Shown here: one piece after another, positions 36,549 through 44,830 of the stretch
Layout of the letters: every line of letters starts with the position of its first letter
Numbering within the stretch: the stretch's first letter is position 1
Assembly (NCBI GenBank): GCA_014323545.1
Contig: CP058647.1
Coordinates: 750,001 to 814,000, forward strand
Source: Hyphobacterium sp. CCMP332
Lineage (GTDB): Bacteria > Bacteroidota > Bacteroidia > Cytophagales > CCMP332
Direction: 5' to 3'
DNA: 64,000 nucleotides
Notes under the pieces: model-generated
Database searches by the model: none
What the model saw: only the letters and a program-made list of their open reading frames with translations
What the model was told of the DNA's origin: nothing
Made by a program: the position numbers and the translations under genes

Positions 36549-37388
36549 TTATTGTTTGATACCGGAAAAAATGTCATTTACATAAGGATCATTCAAAACA
36601 CTCCATTGGCAGGTGTCATTTGGATTAAAAGGAAATATCCCGAAATCCATAAGTAAATTTTTATTATTATCTACCACTCCAAAAGCACTGAGACCATTGC
36701 AACAACCGATCTTAGTACCGATAGAGCTCAGATAAAAACTCCGATAACCTAGTTGAATATCTTCTAGTCCCCCGCCACCCAAACTACTTGTTGAGCATTT
36801 AGGTGTAATGCCTGCAATGGAATATTTTCGATCACCCCAAAAATCTGTTGTGGTATCAATTTCAAAAAAGTTTTTTTCCTCAGGAGCACTTTCCATATAG
36901 CCTTCAAAACGACCAAGTACTCTTGAACTGTCTTTGGGAACAGTGATGAGTAGGCGAGTAAAAACAGCAGTATCACTATTATTCGGAAAACAAGTTTTGT
37001 CACTTTCTTTATACACTTTTAGAGTAATAGGAATCGGAGTGTAATTTGGTAATCCAAAACGCAATGAAAATTCCCTTGTATTCCAAACACGCGGATCCGT
37101 GCCCACACTCCATTCGTAATAGTCAGCTTCGAAATCTGCCCTGAACAGCGCGAAATTTGAATTCAGAATCGTGTCTGTAGCAACATCTTTAGATTCAAAT
37201 CCATCACTGGGTTTCGGTCCATTACCCAAAAGCTCGTAAATTGTAAAACTGGCATCTGATTTAGTCTGTCCACAGCAAGGGTCATAATTATTACAATCTA
37301 CATTGCACGGGTCTTCGCAATCTTCATTGCAAGCAATAAAAGTGCTGAGAATAAAAATTGAAAAAATTAATGCAAATTGATTTTTCAT
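36549..37388 (-). CDS. Cysteine-rich lipoprotein of unknown function
   Basis: A 279-residue protein with a lipoprotein signal (MKNQFALIFSIFILSTFIAC, lipid-bearing Cys20). Directly after comes an unusual cysteine cluster (NEDCEDPCNVDCNNYDPCC), which is probably disulfide-linked. The rest contains beta-rich motifs (YYEWSVGTDPRVW, LRFGLPNYTPIPITLKVY) that resemble a PKD-like domain, plus a GCCNG pair near 230. It is five bases upstream of the T9SS protein gene, suggesting a surface pair. I do not recognise the family. Confidence 0.7.
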   Translation of the reverse strand: MKNQFALIFSIFILSTFIACNEDCEDPCNVDCNNYDPCCGQTKSDASFTIYELLGNGPKPSDGFESKDVATDTILNSNFALFRADFEADYYEWSVGTDPRVWNTREFSLRFGLPNYTPIPITLKVYKESDKTCFPNNSDTAVFTRLLITVPKDSSRVLGRFEGYMESAPEEKNFFEIDTTTDFWGDRKYSIAGITPKCSTSSLGGGGLEDIQLGYRSFYLSSIGTKIGCCNGLSAFGVVDNNKNLLMDFGIFPFNPNDTCQWSVLNDPYVNDIFSGIKQ

Positions 37389-37586
37389 TGATATTGTCTC
37401 TTTAGATAACAGTTAACTTCACCCCTAAAAAAATTAGTTAATGGTGTCAATTGTTATACGTTGTTTGCCTGCCAAGATGAGTAAAGTTTTTGAATCGAAA
37501 TTTGTCCAACTTTGAAATTCCCTGAATTAAATTTTCAATTCTGATCGTTTCAAATTAATTATTGTTTCATTGAATTATGACCCGAA

Positions 37587-38633
37587 TTATTTGCCTAAGT
37601 CTTCTATTTGCCCTTGCAGATCTATCACATAAAGAGTGAGTTCCTCTATTTTTTCAAGCAATAGGCGGTTCATATCCGCAACATCTACCCCAGATTCCAT
37701 CACCTCTTTTGTACTTGGGATATTAGGTAAATGCCCATTTTCTTTAATATAATCGTCTAGTTCTTGAATATTTCTCAGCTCATATCCATCTTCAAAAACA
37801 TAGTCTGACCAGTTATGTGCTGTGACTATAACGCGTCTTGCCGCTATTTTACCGTTTACATGAAGTTCAGCGTCAGAATGGGGTCCATTGTTACGATTAC
37901 CAATAGTAACTTTATCCCATAACCTAATTTGTCGCTCTCCAACTTCTTCACCCGCGCCCACGATATCGAGATTTGGAGTCCAGATTTGATAACCAATTTT
38001 TCCAGCGTTCACTTCTTTCTCAACACCATAGCCAAATTCAAGATAATTACTTTCACGGATTTCTACGTTATTTTCATGCCTTGAAATTCCATTGAATGTA
38101 GAAAGGTTTGAAACGGAAAAATTTTGTTGAACATTTAAATCTCCAATTAAATTGGAACTTCCTTTTACCTGAAATTTATGAGAACCAATATTGATATCAG
38201 CATAAGTTTCTCCAATAGAAATCTTGCTATTTAACATTAATATATCATCCTCAAAAGTTGCATTATCCTTGAAAGTCGATTGGTTATGAGTTACAAAACC
38301 TCCATAAACATCTAAATTCAATGGTCCTAAACCTATGATATTGGTGTAGGTAGAATTATTTCCGCTGTATTTAAATTTTAATCCCCCGGTAAACCCTTCA
38401 TTTTTAATCTGAAAATTTCTATAGTGAGTAGTTGAAATCTCAGTGTCTGCATAATTCCAATTAATATTTATTGCCGGAAGGTTTGAATTAGGTGTACCCC
38501 CTGGCGCAGCATTATCAGATTGGATTGTTGTGGTCACATCAGTTCCGTTCAATTGCCATTCCAAGTGACTTTGACTTAATACATTTGAGAAAATAAATAG
38601 TAATGATATTAGAGTTATATAAAATCTCTTCAT
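37587..38633 (-). CDS. Exported tail-fibre-like protein
   Basis: A 348-residue protein with signal peptide MKRFYITLISLLFIFSNVLSQ. The middle is repetitive and beta-rich (LNLDVYGGFVTHNQSTF, NVQQNFSVSNLSTFNG). The C-terminal 90 residues are a widespread Bacteroidota motif: ELHVNGKIAARRVIVTAHNW, GYELRNIQELDDYIKENGHL, PNIPSTKEVMESGVDVADMN, then a helix (RLLLEKIEELTLYVIDLQGQ). This resembles the intramolecular chaperone or trimerising end of tail-fibre-type proteins. It is about 200 bases upstream of the lipoprotein gene, same strand, and is the third gene of the inserted cassette. Confidence 0.72.
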   Translation of the reverse strand: MKRFYITLISLLFIFSNVLSQSHLEWQLNGTDVTTTIQSDNAAPGGTPNSNLPAININWNYADTEISTTHYRNFQIKNEGFTGGLKFKYSGNNSTYTNIIGLGPLNLDVYGGFVTHNQSTFKDNATFEDDILMLNSKISIGETYADINIGSHKFQVKGSSNLIGDLNVQQNFSVSNLSTFNGISRHENNVEIRESNYLEFGYGVEKEVNAGKIGYQIWTPNLDIVGAGEEVGERQIRLWDKVTIGNRNNGPHSDAELHVNGKIAARRVIVTAHNWSDYVFEDGYELRNIQELDDYIKENGHLPNIPSTKEVMESGVDVADMNRLLLEKIEELTLYVIDLQGQIEDLGK

Positions 38634-38779
38634 GCGTTCTTACTTTGTTGTTGCAGCTCTAATCAAAAAAAAAAAATATAACATCAAACTTTTATCATAA
38701 AATTCATAAAATAAATATCTAAATACATTTAATGGGTAGATACTGAATAACATGAAATCGAAAAAATATAATAAGCATG

Positions 38780-38818
38780 ATTAAGGTTTAGGAGAAGCAA
38801 TTGAAAAGTTTGAGTTGA
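38780..38818 (+). pseudogene. Remnant of the 3' end of valS
   Basis: The plus strand reads IKV, stop, EKQLKSLS, stop, against [12 protein letters not shown], stop at the end of intact valS (33835-33873). Similarity stops abruptly before 38780. One internal stop (TAG at 38789-38791) shows it is not expressed as a protein. Confidence 0.8.
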
Positions 38819-39072
38819 TTATTCCCACGCCCCGCGGCATGGCGGGGGACACGGGATCCCCTTCAATGTTTTCGTCATTCCAGTGCATTTCACAATAATC
38901 TCTTTTGACTCCAGTAACTTCTTTCAACCCGACCCCGCATCAATTTTCGGTTTTAGTCTCAAATCTGCGCCGGGACAATTCCATATCACATTATATTACA
39001 CATTCGTAATCCGAAATTCGTAATTCTTAATTTCTAAAGAACATCCCCGACCCCAGAAAATTCTCATCCCCT
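38780..39072. repeat. Right copy of the direct repeat flanking the gene cassette
   Basis: This copy begins with a decayed valS 3' end, passes through the shared spacer and runs into the intact 3' end of the metallophosphoesterase gene. It fills most of the 393-base spacer 38634-39026. It carries its own GC-rich hairpin (CCCCGC-GGCAT-GCGGGG, near 38830-38847), absent from the left copy. The part before 38780, up to the tail-fibre-like gene, shows only AT-rich sequence with no gene. Confidence 0.8.
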
Positions 39073-40847
39073 CTCCAGTTTGGCTGCCAGTAATACATCT
39101 TCGGATCTTCTTCATCAAAATCTTTATCTCCAACAATTAGGTTGAACCTGAAATTTTTCCAGTCTTTACCTTGCAATTGCTCAATGTATGAAAGTGGAAT
39201 GGCCCATTCAAAAGTATAGCCTTCTTCATTTGCTTTGCAAGCGTATTGACTTCCTTCAGGCAGTTTTTCGCTCTTCCATGTTTGCGATTCATTTTTGCCT
39301 TTCTCCGGAGTCATTAGAAAATACATTTCATTTTTATACCAGCCTTCTCCCACACTCAATGCGCTTTTTTCTGCTATTTCAGCATTGAGACAAATGCCAA
39401 TATAATCCTGAGTCCATGGCCTGCCACTGCCATAGCTAATCACATTATTATCTTTAATTTTAGCCGCCAGATAAAGCATATCCTTATCGTATTTTAAGTC
39501 AAAATTTGCCTGAACACTAGCATTGCTTTCCGGTAAAATTTTGTAGTTAAGATCTTCCCAGTCTTTTAAATCGGCATCAACAGAAATTTTCTTTTTGGCC
39601 TTTTCAATAAAATTTTTCCTAATTGGTTTTAATCGGTATTCAAAAGGCAGTTTTATCTCTGTTTCACTTCTACCCGTATAAGTTAGCGTTGCCTTTAATG
39701 TTACGGGGCGTATATTACCAATCTCTTGTTTATTCTTTACTAGCATTGTCATTTCGTACATCCCAACGGAGTTTGGCGGAACGATTATTTCTTCCTTATC
39801 CCCATAAATTATCAGGTCAAAACTAAATCCGGGATTGAATCGAATTTTTAATGGTACGTTTTCATCATTGGTAATACTGGCTACAATTTTCGCCTCATTT
39901 TCAATTATATCATTGGTATAGATCAGTTGAAATTCAATCGGTGATTTATCCTGCAAATAATTGATTTCGTTTCTGACATCTTCAGTGACCACGTTTTCAT
40001 CCCAAATACCCTCAAGTAAAAGATTGGCAACAATTGCCTCACCATTTTTCATGGTCACCCAAACTACATGATCAAATTCACCAAATCCGGGTCCCCTTAG
40101 ATTGCTTCGCCCACCGGTCGTTGCCAAGACAAAATATTTGCCTTGATTTCTTTCGTATTTAGTGTATCGATGGTAATGACCGGTAAACACGTGATGTGAT
40201 CTGTTTTTAAGCAAATTTTCTACATCCTTCCACCTTTTTGTATCCTCCTGGGTCCAAAGCGGTTGATGCATGAATACCAGGGTGTGTTTTACATTCTCAT
40301 TTTCTTTTAGTGTTTTACTGATCCAATCAAATTGCTTATCCGAAATGGTTCCTCTCCCCGCCCCGCGTTTTTGATCTTCGGAATTAAGACAAAGAAATAG
40401 AACACCCTTGTATGTAAAAGCATAATAAGTATCTCCTAATCTTTCTTTCCAAAGATTTTCCATGACCTGATTGGTGATGTCGTGATTTCCCGGAACGTAG
40501 AAAAAGGGCATATCCAGTTTCTCGATAAAACCATCAAACTCTTCCCATTGACGTTCCAGCACCGGAATATTTTCGGTATAGCCATCGATCAAATCCCCAA
40601 CTGACATTACAAATTCGGGTTGAAGCAAATTCAATTTATTTATGGCATCCATAAAAACACCTGGTCTCTTATCGCCCGTTCGATCCGTTACGATTGCGAA
40701 TTGAAAATTATTTTCACTTCTATTAACTTTTGTACTTGTAAATGGGTGTACATCAGTCGATTGCATAGGTAGAATTGTTATGCCGGCATTTTGTGATTTG
40801 GAATCAACAACTAAACTCAACATCAGAAATATCAATAGAATTCGCAT
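39027..40847 (-). CDS. Secreted metallophosphoesterase with C-terminal CBM9-like domain
   Basis: About 606 residues starting at ATG 40847, which gives a proper signal peptide (MRILLIFLMLSLVVDSKSQ); the longer frame from 40925 adds 26 unlikely residues. The calcineurin-like domain shows FAIVTDRTGD, SVGDLIDGY, VPGNHD, FMHQPLW and FTGHYHRYTKY, which are the metal-binding blocks. The first block reads D-R-T where the usual motif is D-x-H, so one common metal ligand may be replaced or shifted. The C-terminal 190 residues look like a CBM9/DOMON-type beta-sandwich (DADLKDWEDL, DLKYDKDMLYLAAKIKDN). Phosphodiester or phosphomonoester substrate is unknown. Its 3' end is duplicated at 34068-34112. Confidence 0.82.
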   Translation of the reverse strand: MRILLIFLMLSLVVDSKSQNAGITILPMQSTDVHPFTSTKVNRSENNFQFAIVTDRTGDKRPGVFMDAINKLNLLQPEFVMSVGDLIDGYTENIPVLERQWEEFDGFIEKLDMPFFYVPGNHDITNQVMENLWKERLGDTYYAFTYKGVLFLCLNSEDQKRGAGRGTISDKQFDWISKTLKENENVKHTLVFMHQPLWTQEDTKRWKDVENLLKNRSHHVFTGHYHRYTKYERNQGKYFVLATTGGRSNLRGPGFGEFDHVVWVTMKNGEAIVANLLLEGIWDENVVTEDVRNEINYLQDKSPIEFQLIYTNDIIENEAKIVASITNDENVPLKIRFNPGFSFDLIIYGDKEEIIVPPNSVGMYEMTMLVKNKQEIGNIRPVTLKATLTYTGRSETEIKLPFEYRLKPIRKNFIEKAKKKISVDADLKDWEDLNYKILPESNASVQANFDLKYDKDMLYLAAKIKDNNVISYGSGRPWTQDYIGICLNAEIAEKSALSVGEGWYKNEMYFLMTPEKGKNESQTWKSEKLPEGSQYACKANEEGYTFEWAIPLSYIEQLQGKDWKNFRFNLIVGDKDFDEEDPKMYYWQPNWRGDENFLGSGMFFRN

Positions 40848-40932
40848 AGCTATCTTTTCAATGGAAATATTAAATTTACTATTATGACTAGCATTCAAAG
40901 TAAAGGGAATATTAAATTTTGACAATTATTTT

Positions 40933-41367
40933 ATGAAATACGAGCTGGAAATTAATATAAATAAGCCAAGAGAGGAAGTAATACGATTATTTGATAATCC
41001 CGATAATATGTCGAAATGGCAAAAAGGTTTAATAAGTTTTGAGCATATTAGTGGTGAAGTTGGGCAAAAAGGTGCAAAGTCACGATTGTTATACGACATG
41101 AATGGCCGTAAAACTGAAATGATCGAAACTATTACCAAACGCAATTTGCCTGAAGAATTTAGCGGGACCTATGAGGCAAAAGGGGTATTTAATATCCAGG
41201 AAAATTATTTCTACGTTATTGATGATAAAACAACCAAATGGAAGACCATAAGTGAATTCAGATTTAAAGGATTAATGAAAATTATCGCTTTTTTATTTGG
41301 CTCATCCTTTAAAAAAACGAGTTATAAATTCATGGTGGACTTTAAAAACTTCGCTGAATCTCAATGA
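40933..41367 (+). CDS. SRPBCC (START-like) superfamily protein
   Basis: A 144-residue soluble protein with the helix-grip pattern: MKYELEININKPREEVIRLF, then NPDNMSKWQKGLISFEHISG, and a C-terminal helix (SSFKKTSYKFMVDFKNFA). The family binds hydrophobic ligands or acts as a cyclase-like enzyme; nothing more can be read here. It diverges from the metallophosphoesterase and is followed after about 90 bases by the DUF4389 cluster. Confidence 0.78.
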   Translation: MKYELEININKPREEVIRLFDNPDNMSKWQKGLISFEHISGEVGQKGAKSRLLYDMNGRKTEMIETITKRNLPEEFSGTYEAKGVFNIQENYFYVIDDKTTKWKTISEFRFKGLMKIIAFLFGSSFKKTSYKFMVDFKNFAESQ

Positions 41368-41458
41368 ATCATATATATTTATTTTATTATATATCAAATA
41401 AGTTTTACATTAGGATTCAAAATTTCTACTCTCGAATAAAAACTCTAATAAAATAATC

Positions 41459-42103
41459 ATGGCAACATTTGAAATCGCTTATCAGGAGCGCTATTCCAGA
41501 AGTGAATTGCTCCTTAGAACCTTATTTGGCTTTATCTATATCGCACTTCCACATTTGTTCTTACTTGCTTTTCTGAGCATCTGGAGTGCAATACTTACTT
41601 TCATTGCTTTCTGGTCAATATTGTTTACCGGAAGGTATCCGGAAAGTATGTTTGAATTTCAAGTAAAACTAATTCGATGGAATACAAGAGTTAATGCGCG
41701 ATTAAACAACCTTGCCGATGATTATCCAAGATTTGGGCTCAATGCAGAGGATGAACATGTAACCGTTGAAATTCCCTATCCAGAAAAACTTGATCGAGGA
41801 ATTCTCATACTAAAAGTACTATTTGGAGGTTTTTATGTTTTACTTCCACATGGATTTATTTTACTTTTTAGAACTTTAGCTACTTTGGTTTTAATATTTC
41901 TTGCCTGGTGGGCAGTATTGTTTACCGGCAAATACCCTAAATCCTGGCATGAGTTTAACGTTGGTACTTCACGCTGGTCTTTCAGGGTAAATAATTATAT
42001 GAGTTTGTTAACGGATGACTATCCACCATTTTCAGGAAAACCAGATACAGGAAAACCAGATGCAGGAACAGAACAAATACAAGGAAATACCACAACCGAA
42101 TGA
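41459..42103 (+). CDS. Membrane protein with two DUF4389 repeats
   Basis: A 214-residue integral membrane protein made of two similar halves. Each half starts with a short beta part (FEIAYQERYSRSELLLRTLF and VEIPYPEKLDRGILILKVLF), has a membrane pair ending FWSILFTGRYPESMFEF or WWAVLFTGKYPKSWHEF, and ends in a helix with RWNTRVNARLNNLADDYP or RWSFRVNNYMSLLTDDYP. This is the DUF4389 signature, doubled. The function is unknown. The 3' end, with a short tandem repeat (GGAAAACCAGATACA-like), overlaps the next gene's start. Confidence 0.85.
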   Translation: MATFEIAYQERYSRSELLLRTLFGFIYIALPHLFLLAFLSIWSAILTFIAFWSILFTGRYPESMFEFQVKLIRWNTRVNARLNNLADDYPRFGLNAEDEHVTVEIPYPEKLDRGILILKVLFGGFYVLLPHGFILLFRTLATLVLIFLAWWAVLFTGKYPKSWHEFNVGTSRWSFRVNNYMSLLTDDYPPFSGKPDTGKPDAGTEQIQGNTTTE

Positions 42104-42554
42104 AATCCCAACGCGGGAGCGTGAGGATGCAATGGGCTCTTATTTTATGATGTTTGCCGCATTAGCGGCAGGCTTGCCCTTGCCTATTATAAATCTCATT
42201 GCCGCTGTTATTTATTATTATCTCAATAAAAAGAAAAGCGCATTTGTCCATTTTCATGCGCTCCAGTCTTTGATCAGCCAGCTTCCCACCAGTCTTATGA
42301 ATATCGTTTTGGTATTCTGGACAGTGAGAAATTTCATTTACGATTTGGAATTTACCCGATTGTATTTTGGCTATCTGGCCGCTGTTATTATCGCCAATGT
42401 GTTCTATTTAATCATGAGCATTGTTGCCGCCATATGGGCCAGAAAAGGAAGGATGTACTATTTTATATTTTTCGGACCGCTTTCTTATAAAGTGGCATTT
42501 GCAAATAAGGTAGAACAGGTCAAAGATTTCGAAAACAGGGCCCCGAGATTATAA
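42060..42554 (+). CDS. DUF4870 family membrane protein
   Basis: About 164 residues from ATG 42060 (MQEQNKYKEIPQPNEIPT). The frame is also open from ATG 42015, but that would read mostly inside the upstream gene's repeat region. The body is a DUF4870-like (Tic20-like) membrane protein: GSYFMMFAALAAGLPLPIIN, YYLNKKKSAFVHFHALQSLI, and two to four membrane helices. The overlap of 44 bases with the DUF4389 gene and the one-base gap to the M48 gene indicate one transcript. The exact start is not certain; ATG 42132 is a later alternative. Confidence 0.75.
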   Translation: MQEQNKYKEIPQPNEIPTREREDAMGSYFMMFAALAAGLPLPIINLIAAVIYYYLNKKKSAFVHFHALQSLISQLPTSLMNIVLVFWTVRNFIYDLEFTRLYFGYLAAVIIANVFYLIMSIVAAIWARKGRMYYFIFFGPLSYKVAFANKVEQVKDFENRAPRL

Positions 42555-42555
42555 A

Positions 42556-43320
42556 ATGAGAATTTTTAGAGATCTTCTGATTTTACTTGCGCTTTTTGGA
42601 CTTGTCTGGTTTGCTTTTAGCCTTTGGTCTGAACCTGTTGTACAGGACGATTTCATTACAGTAGAACAGGAAGAGGAAATCGCTGAAACCATACAGAGTT
42701 TTATACTTAGTGAGTTTGAATTTAGCAGCGATTCGAGTTTTAATACACTTCTCGATACCGTTCGAAGAAGATTATTAAAAGGTCTTGATACACCGAAATA
42801 CGATTATTCCTTTACCCTTCTTGAAGGTGAAGAAATCAATGCTTTTTGTGCCTTTTCCGGAGAAATATATGTGTTTAAAGGCCTGATTGAGGAATGTGAA
42901 AAACCGGAAGAACTGGCAGCGGTTCTTGCACATGAAATCGGCCATGGCCAAAAAAGACATGTGGTAAAGAATCTCATTAAGGAACTCGGAATTACAACAA
43001 TAACAGTAATTATTTCAGGTGGTGACCCTGTAATAGTTGAGCAGGTGGCTAAAGCGGTTATTAGCAGTTCATTTTCACGAAAAATGGAATATGAAGCGGA
43101 TGATTTTGCATTTGATTTGCTCCAGAATGCCAATATTAACCCTCAGCATCTGACTGCTTTTTTTATTTCACTTCAATCAAAAAAAGACCATTTTATCCCC
43201 GAATGGTTAAGTACTCATCCCGCACTTGACAAGAGAATTGAACGATTAGCGGGAAAAGAGAAAAATGTAGACTATTTGGAAATCCCCATCGATTTTAAAA
43301 TGGCACAGGATTCTATTTAA
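42556..43320 (+). CDS. M48 family metallopeptidase
   Basis: A 254-residue zinc protease. It has an N-terminal membrane anchor (LLILLALFGLVWFAFSLW), the catalytic HEIGH at 126-130 in LAAVLAHEIGHGQKRH, and the third-ligand helix motif MEYEADDFAFDLL around Glu180. STHPALDKRIERL near the end is typical of the family. It is related to HtpX/BepA-type quality-control proteases and probably works at the envelope. It is the last gene of the DUF4389-DUF4870-M48 group and overlaps the convergent bestrophin gene by four bases. Confidence 0.88.
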   Translation: MRIFRDLLILLALFGLVWFAFSLWSEPVVQDDFITVEQEEEIAETIQSFILSEFEFSSDSSFNTLLDTVRRRLLKGLDTPKYDYSFTLLEGEEINAFCAFSGEIYVFKGLIEECEKPEELAAVLAHEIGHGQKRHVVKNLIKELGITTITVIISGGDPVIVEQVAKAVISSSFSRKMEYEADDFAFDLLQNANINPQHLTAFFISLQSKKDHFIPEWLSTHPALDKRIERLAGKEKNVDYLEIPIDFKMAQDSI

Positions 43321-44246
43321 AAAATCTTCTGATAAATCTCAGGACTTGCCTTGCATTCTTCCAGCATGTCTACTTCCAGAATTTCAAATACATTTTCCTT
43401 GATTGTATTGGCAATTGTACCGGTTGGCAGATCGTTGCAGTCCAAGCCGAAAGGTTCCTCAATTTCACCACCCATCATTTCCACCCCGATAAAAGCAAAG
43501 AATACAAACATTACGGCAGGAATGGCCCAATATTGCATTTCAGAAACAAGAGCAAAAGGCAACATTAACCCATATGCCAGAATAAAAATTTTAATATAAA
43601 CACTGTATGAAAATGGAATGGGTGTTTTTTTGATTCGCTCACAGGCTCCCAAAATATCCAAGAGGGATTGATGCATAGGCCTAATATTAATCATATCCGC
43701 CTCTGTCATTTCCCCCCTTTTATAAGCATCGTGCAAACATTTCTGGATTTGCATTGAAACAAAATTTGGTATGTGATTTTTTGACTTATAAATCTTTTTT
43801 TCTCCTTCGCCGAGCATTATTAAATTTTTCAGATCAACCCCATTTCTAAGATGATCGACCAATGAAAGACAAAAATTGCTAATGTGGATTGCGAGGTATC
43901 TGCGGATGGGTTTGTCAGAATCAGGCAATTGGGAATGTGCGTATACAGCCAGGTTTCTGGTATTATTGACAAGAGCACCCCACTGTTTTCTACCCTCCCA
44001 CCATTTGTCATAAGCCGTATTTGTCCTAAATACAAGCAAAATACTTAACACAATTCCCAGCAATGAGAAAACACTGCCGACATATGTTTTGTAAGATTCA
44101 GGAAATAACTCAACATGAAGAACGCATATAATTAGGGTATATAATCCCAACGCAATTACTGAGCGGACGATTTTTACCATGGTCCAGCTCCTGGCCAAAT
44201 TAGAAATATCCTTAAACCAATTTTTATTTGAGTCATAAACTATCAT
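43317..44246 (-). CDS. Bestrophin/UPF0187 family membrane protein
   Basis: A 309-residue membrane protein of the bestrophin-like anion channel family. Key features are the helices in the first 80 residues, the family motif RTNTAYDKWWEGRKQWGALV, and MMGGEIEEPFGLDCNDLP near the end. Bacterial homologues form pentameric ion channels. It ends with a four-base overlap against the M48 gene. It is followed (upstream in its own direction) by a short spacer to the GNAT gene, on the same strand. Confidence 0.88.
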   Translation of the reverse strand: MIVYDSNKNWFKDISNLARSWTMVKIVRSVIALGLYTLIICVLHVELFPESYKTYVGSVFSLLGIVLSILLVFRTNTAYDKWWEGRKQWGALVNNTRNLAVYAHSQLPDSDKPIRRYLAIHISNFCLSLVDHLRNGVDLKNLIMLGEGEKKIYKSKNHIPNFVSMQIQKCLHDAYKRGEMTEADMINIRPMHQSLLDILGACERIKKTPIPFSYSVYIKIFILAYGLMLPFALVSEMQYWAIPAVMFVFFAFIGVEMMGGEIEEPFGLDCNDLPTGTIANTIKENVFEILEVDMLEECKASPEIYQKIF

Positions 44247-44284
44247 AAGCTCATTTTAGATGAAATGGAAAATTAATTAAACAA

Positions 44285-44722
44285 TTATTTCAACCACATA
44301 ACAATTTTGTCCAGGCCTAGACCAAAACCGTCTTTTACTCTATGCGAAATTTCAAATCCCAATTTTACATAAAATTCAAACGTGTGTTGTGAGGTTTCAA
44401 TCTTATAACGATGTTCGGGAAATATTTCTTTAAGTTTTTCTATCCTGAACCTTGTGAAAAATGACCCAATTCCTTTGTTGTGAAAATCTCGGTGAACCAT
44501 CCCCCATGCCAATCCGGCTATATCAATATCATCTTCAAAAATACCACCACAGGCTACTATCCTATTTTCATTTTTTAGAACATAATATAATTCATCAGGA
44601 CTGTTATTAAGGTAATTGATAAAAACAGGTCTTTCGTCTTCATGAAAATAAACGGGTTTATTGCTATCAAAAATCGACAAACAGGCATTTAAATATTCAA
44701 ATCGATAATTAGTTATTTCCAT
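44285..44722 (-). CDS. GNAT family N-acetyltransferase
   Basis: A 145-residue GNAT-fold protein. The acetyl-CoA-binding region is visible as GLAWGMVHRDFHNKGIGSFF, preceded by VACGGIFEDD. The C-terminal strand region (SQHTFEFYVKLGFEISHR) is typical. The acceptor is not known. It lies 38 bases upstream of the bestrophin gene on the same strand. Confidence 0.85.
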   Translation of the reverse strand: MEITNYRFEYLNACLSIFDSNKPVYFHEDERPVFINYLNNSPDELYYVLKNENRIVACGGIFEDDIDIAGLAWGMVHRDFHNKGIGSFFTRFRIEKLKEIFPEHRYKIETSQHTFEFYVKLGFEISHRVKDGFGLGLDKIVMWLK

Positions 44723-44830
44723 TTCATTTATTACCTGTTTCCAAGATCATTTATTAAATAATAATTCCTTAAACTATGAATGTTTTTTCTGTATTTGACA
44801 GTCTATTGAATTAAATTAGTGTTTAAGATT

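Noticed and set aside
38830-38847. GC-rich hairpin in the right repeat read as a strong terminator
   Set aside because: It has no T run on either side, and no gene ends next to it in the right direction; more likely a local palindrome in the decayed copy.
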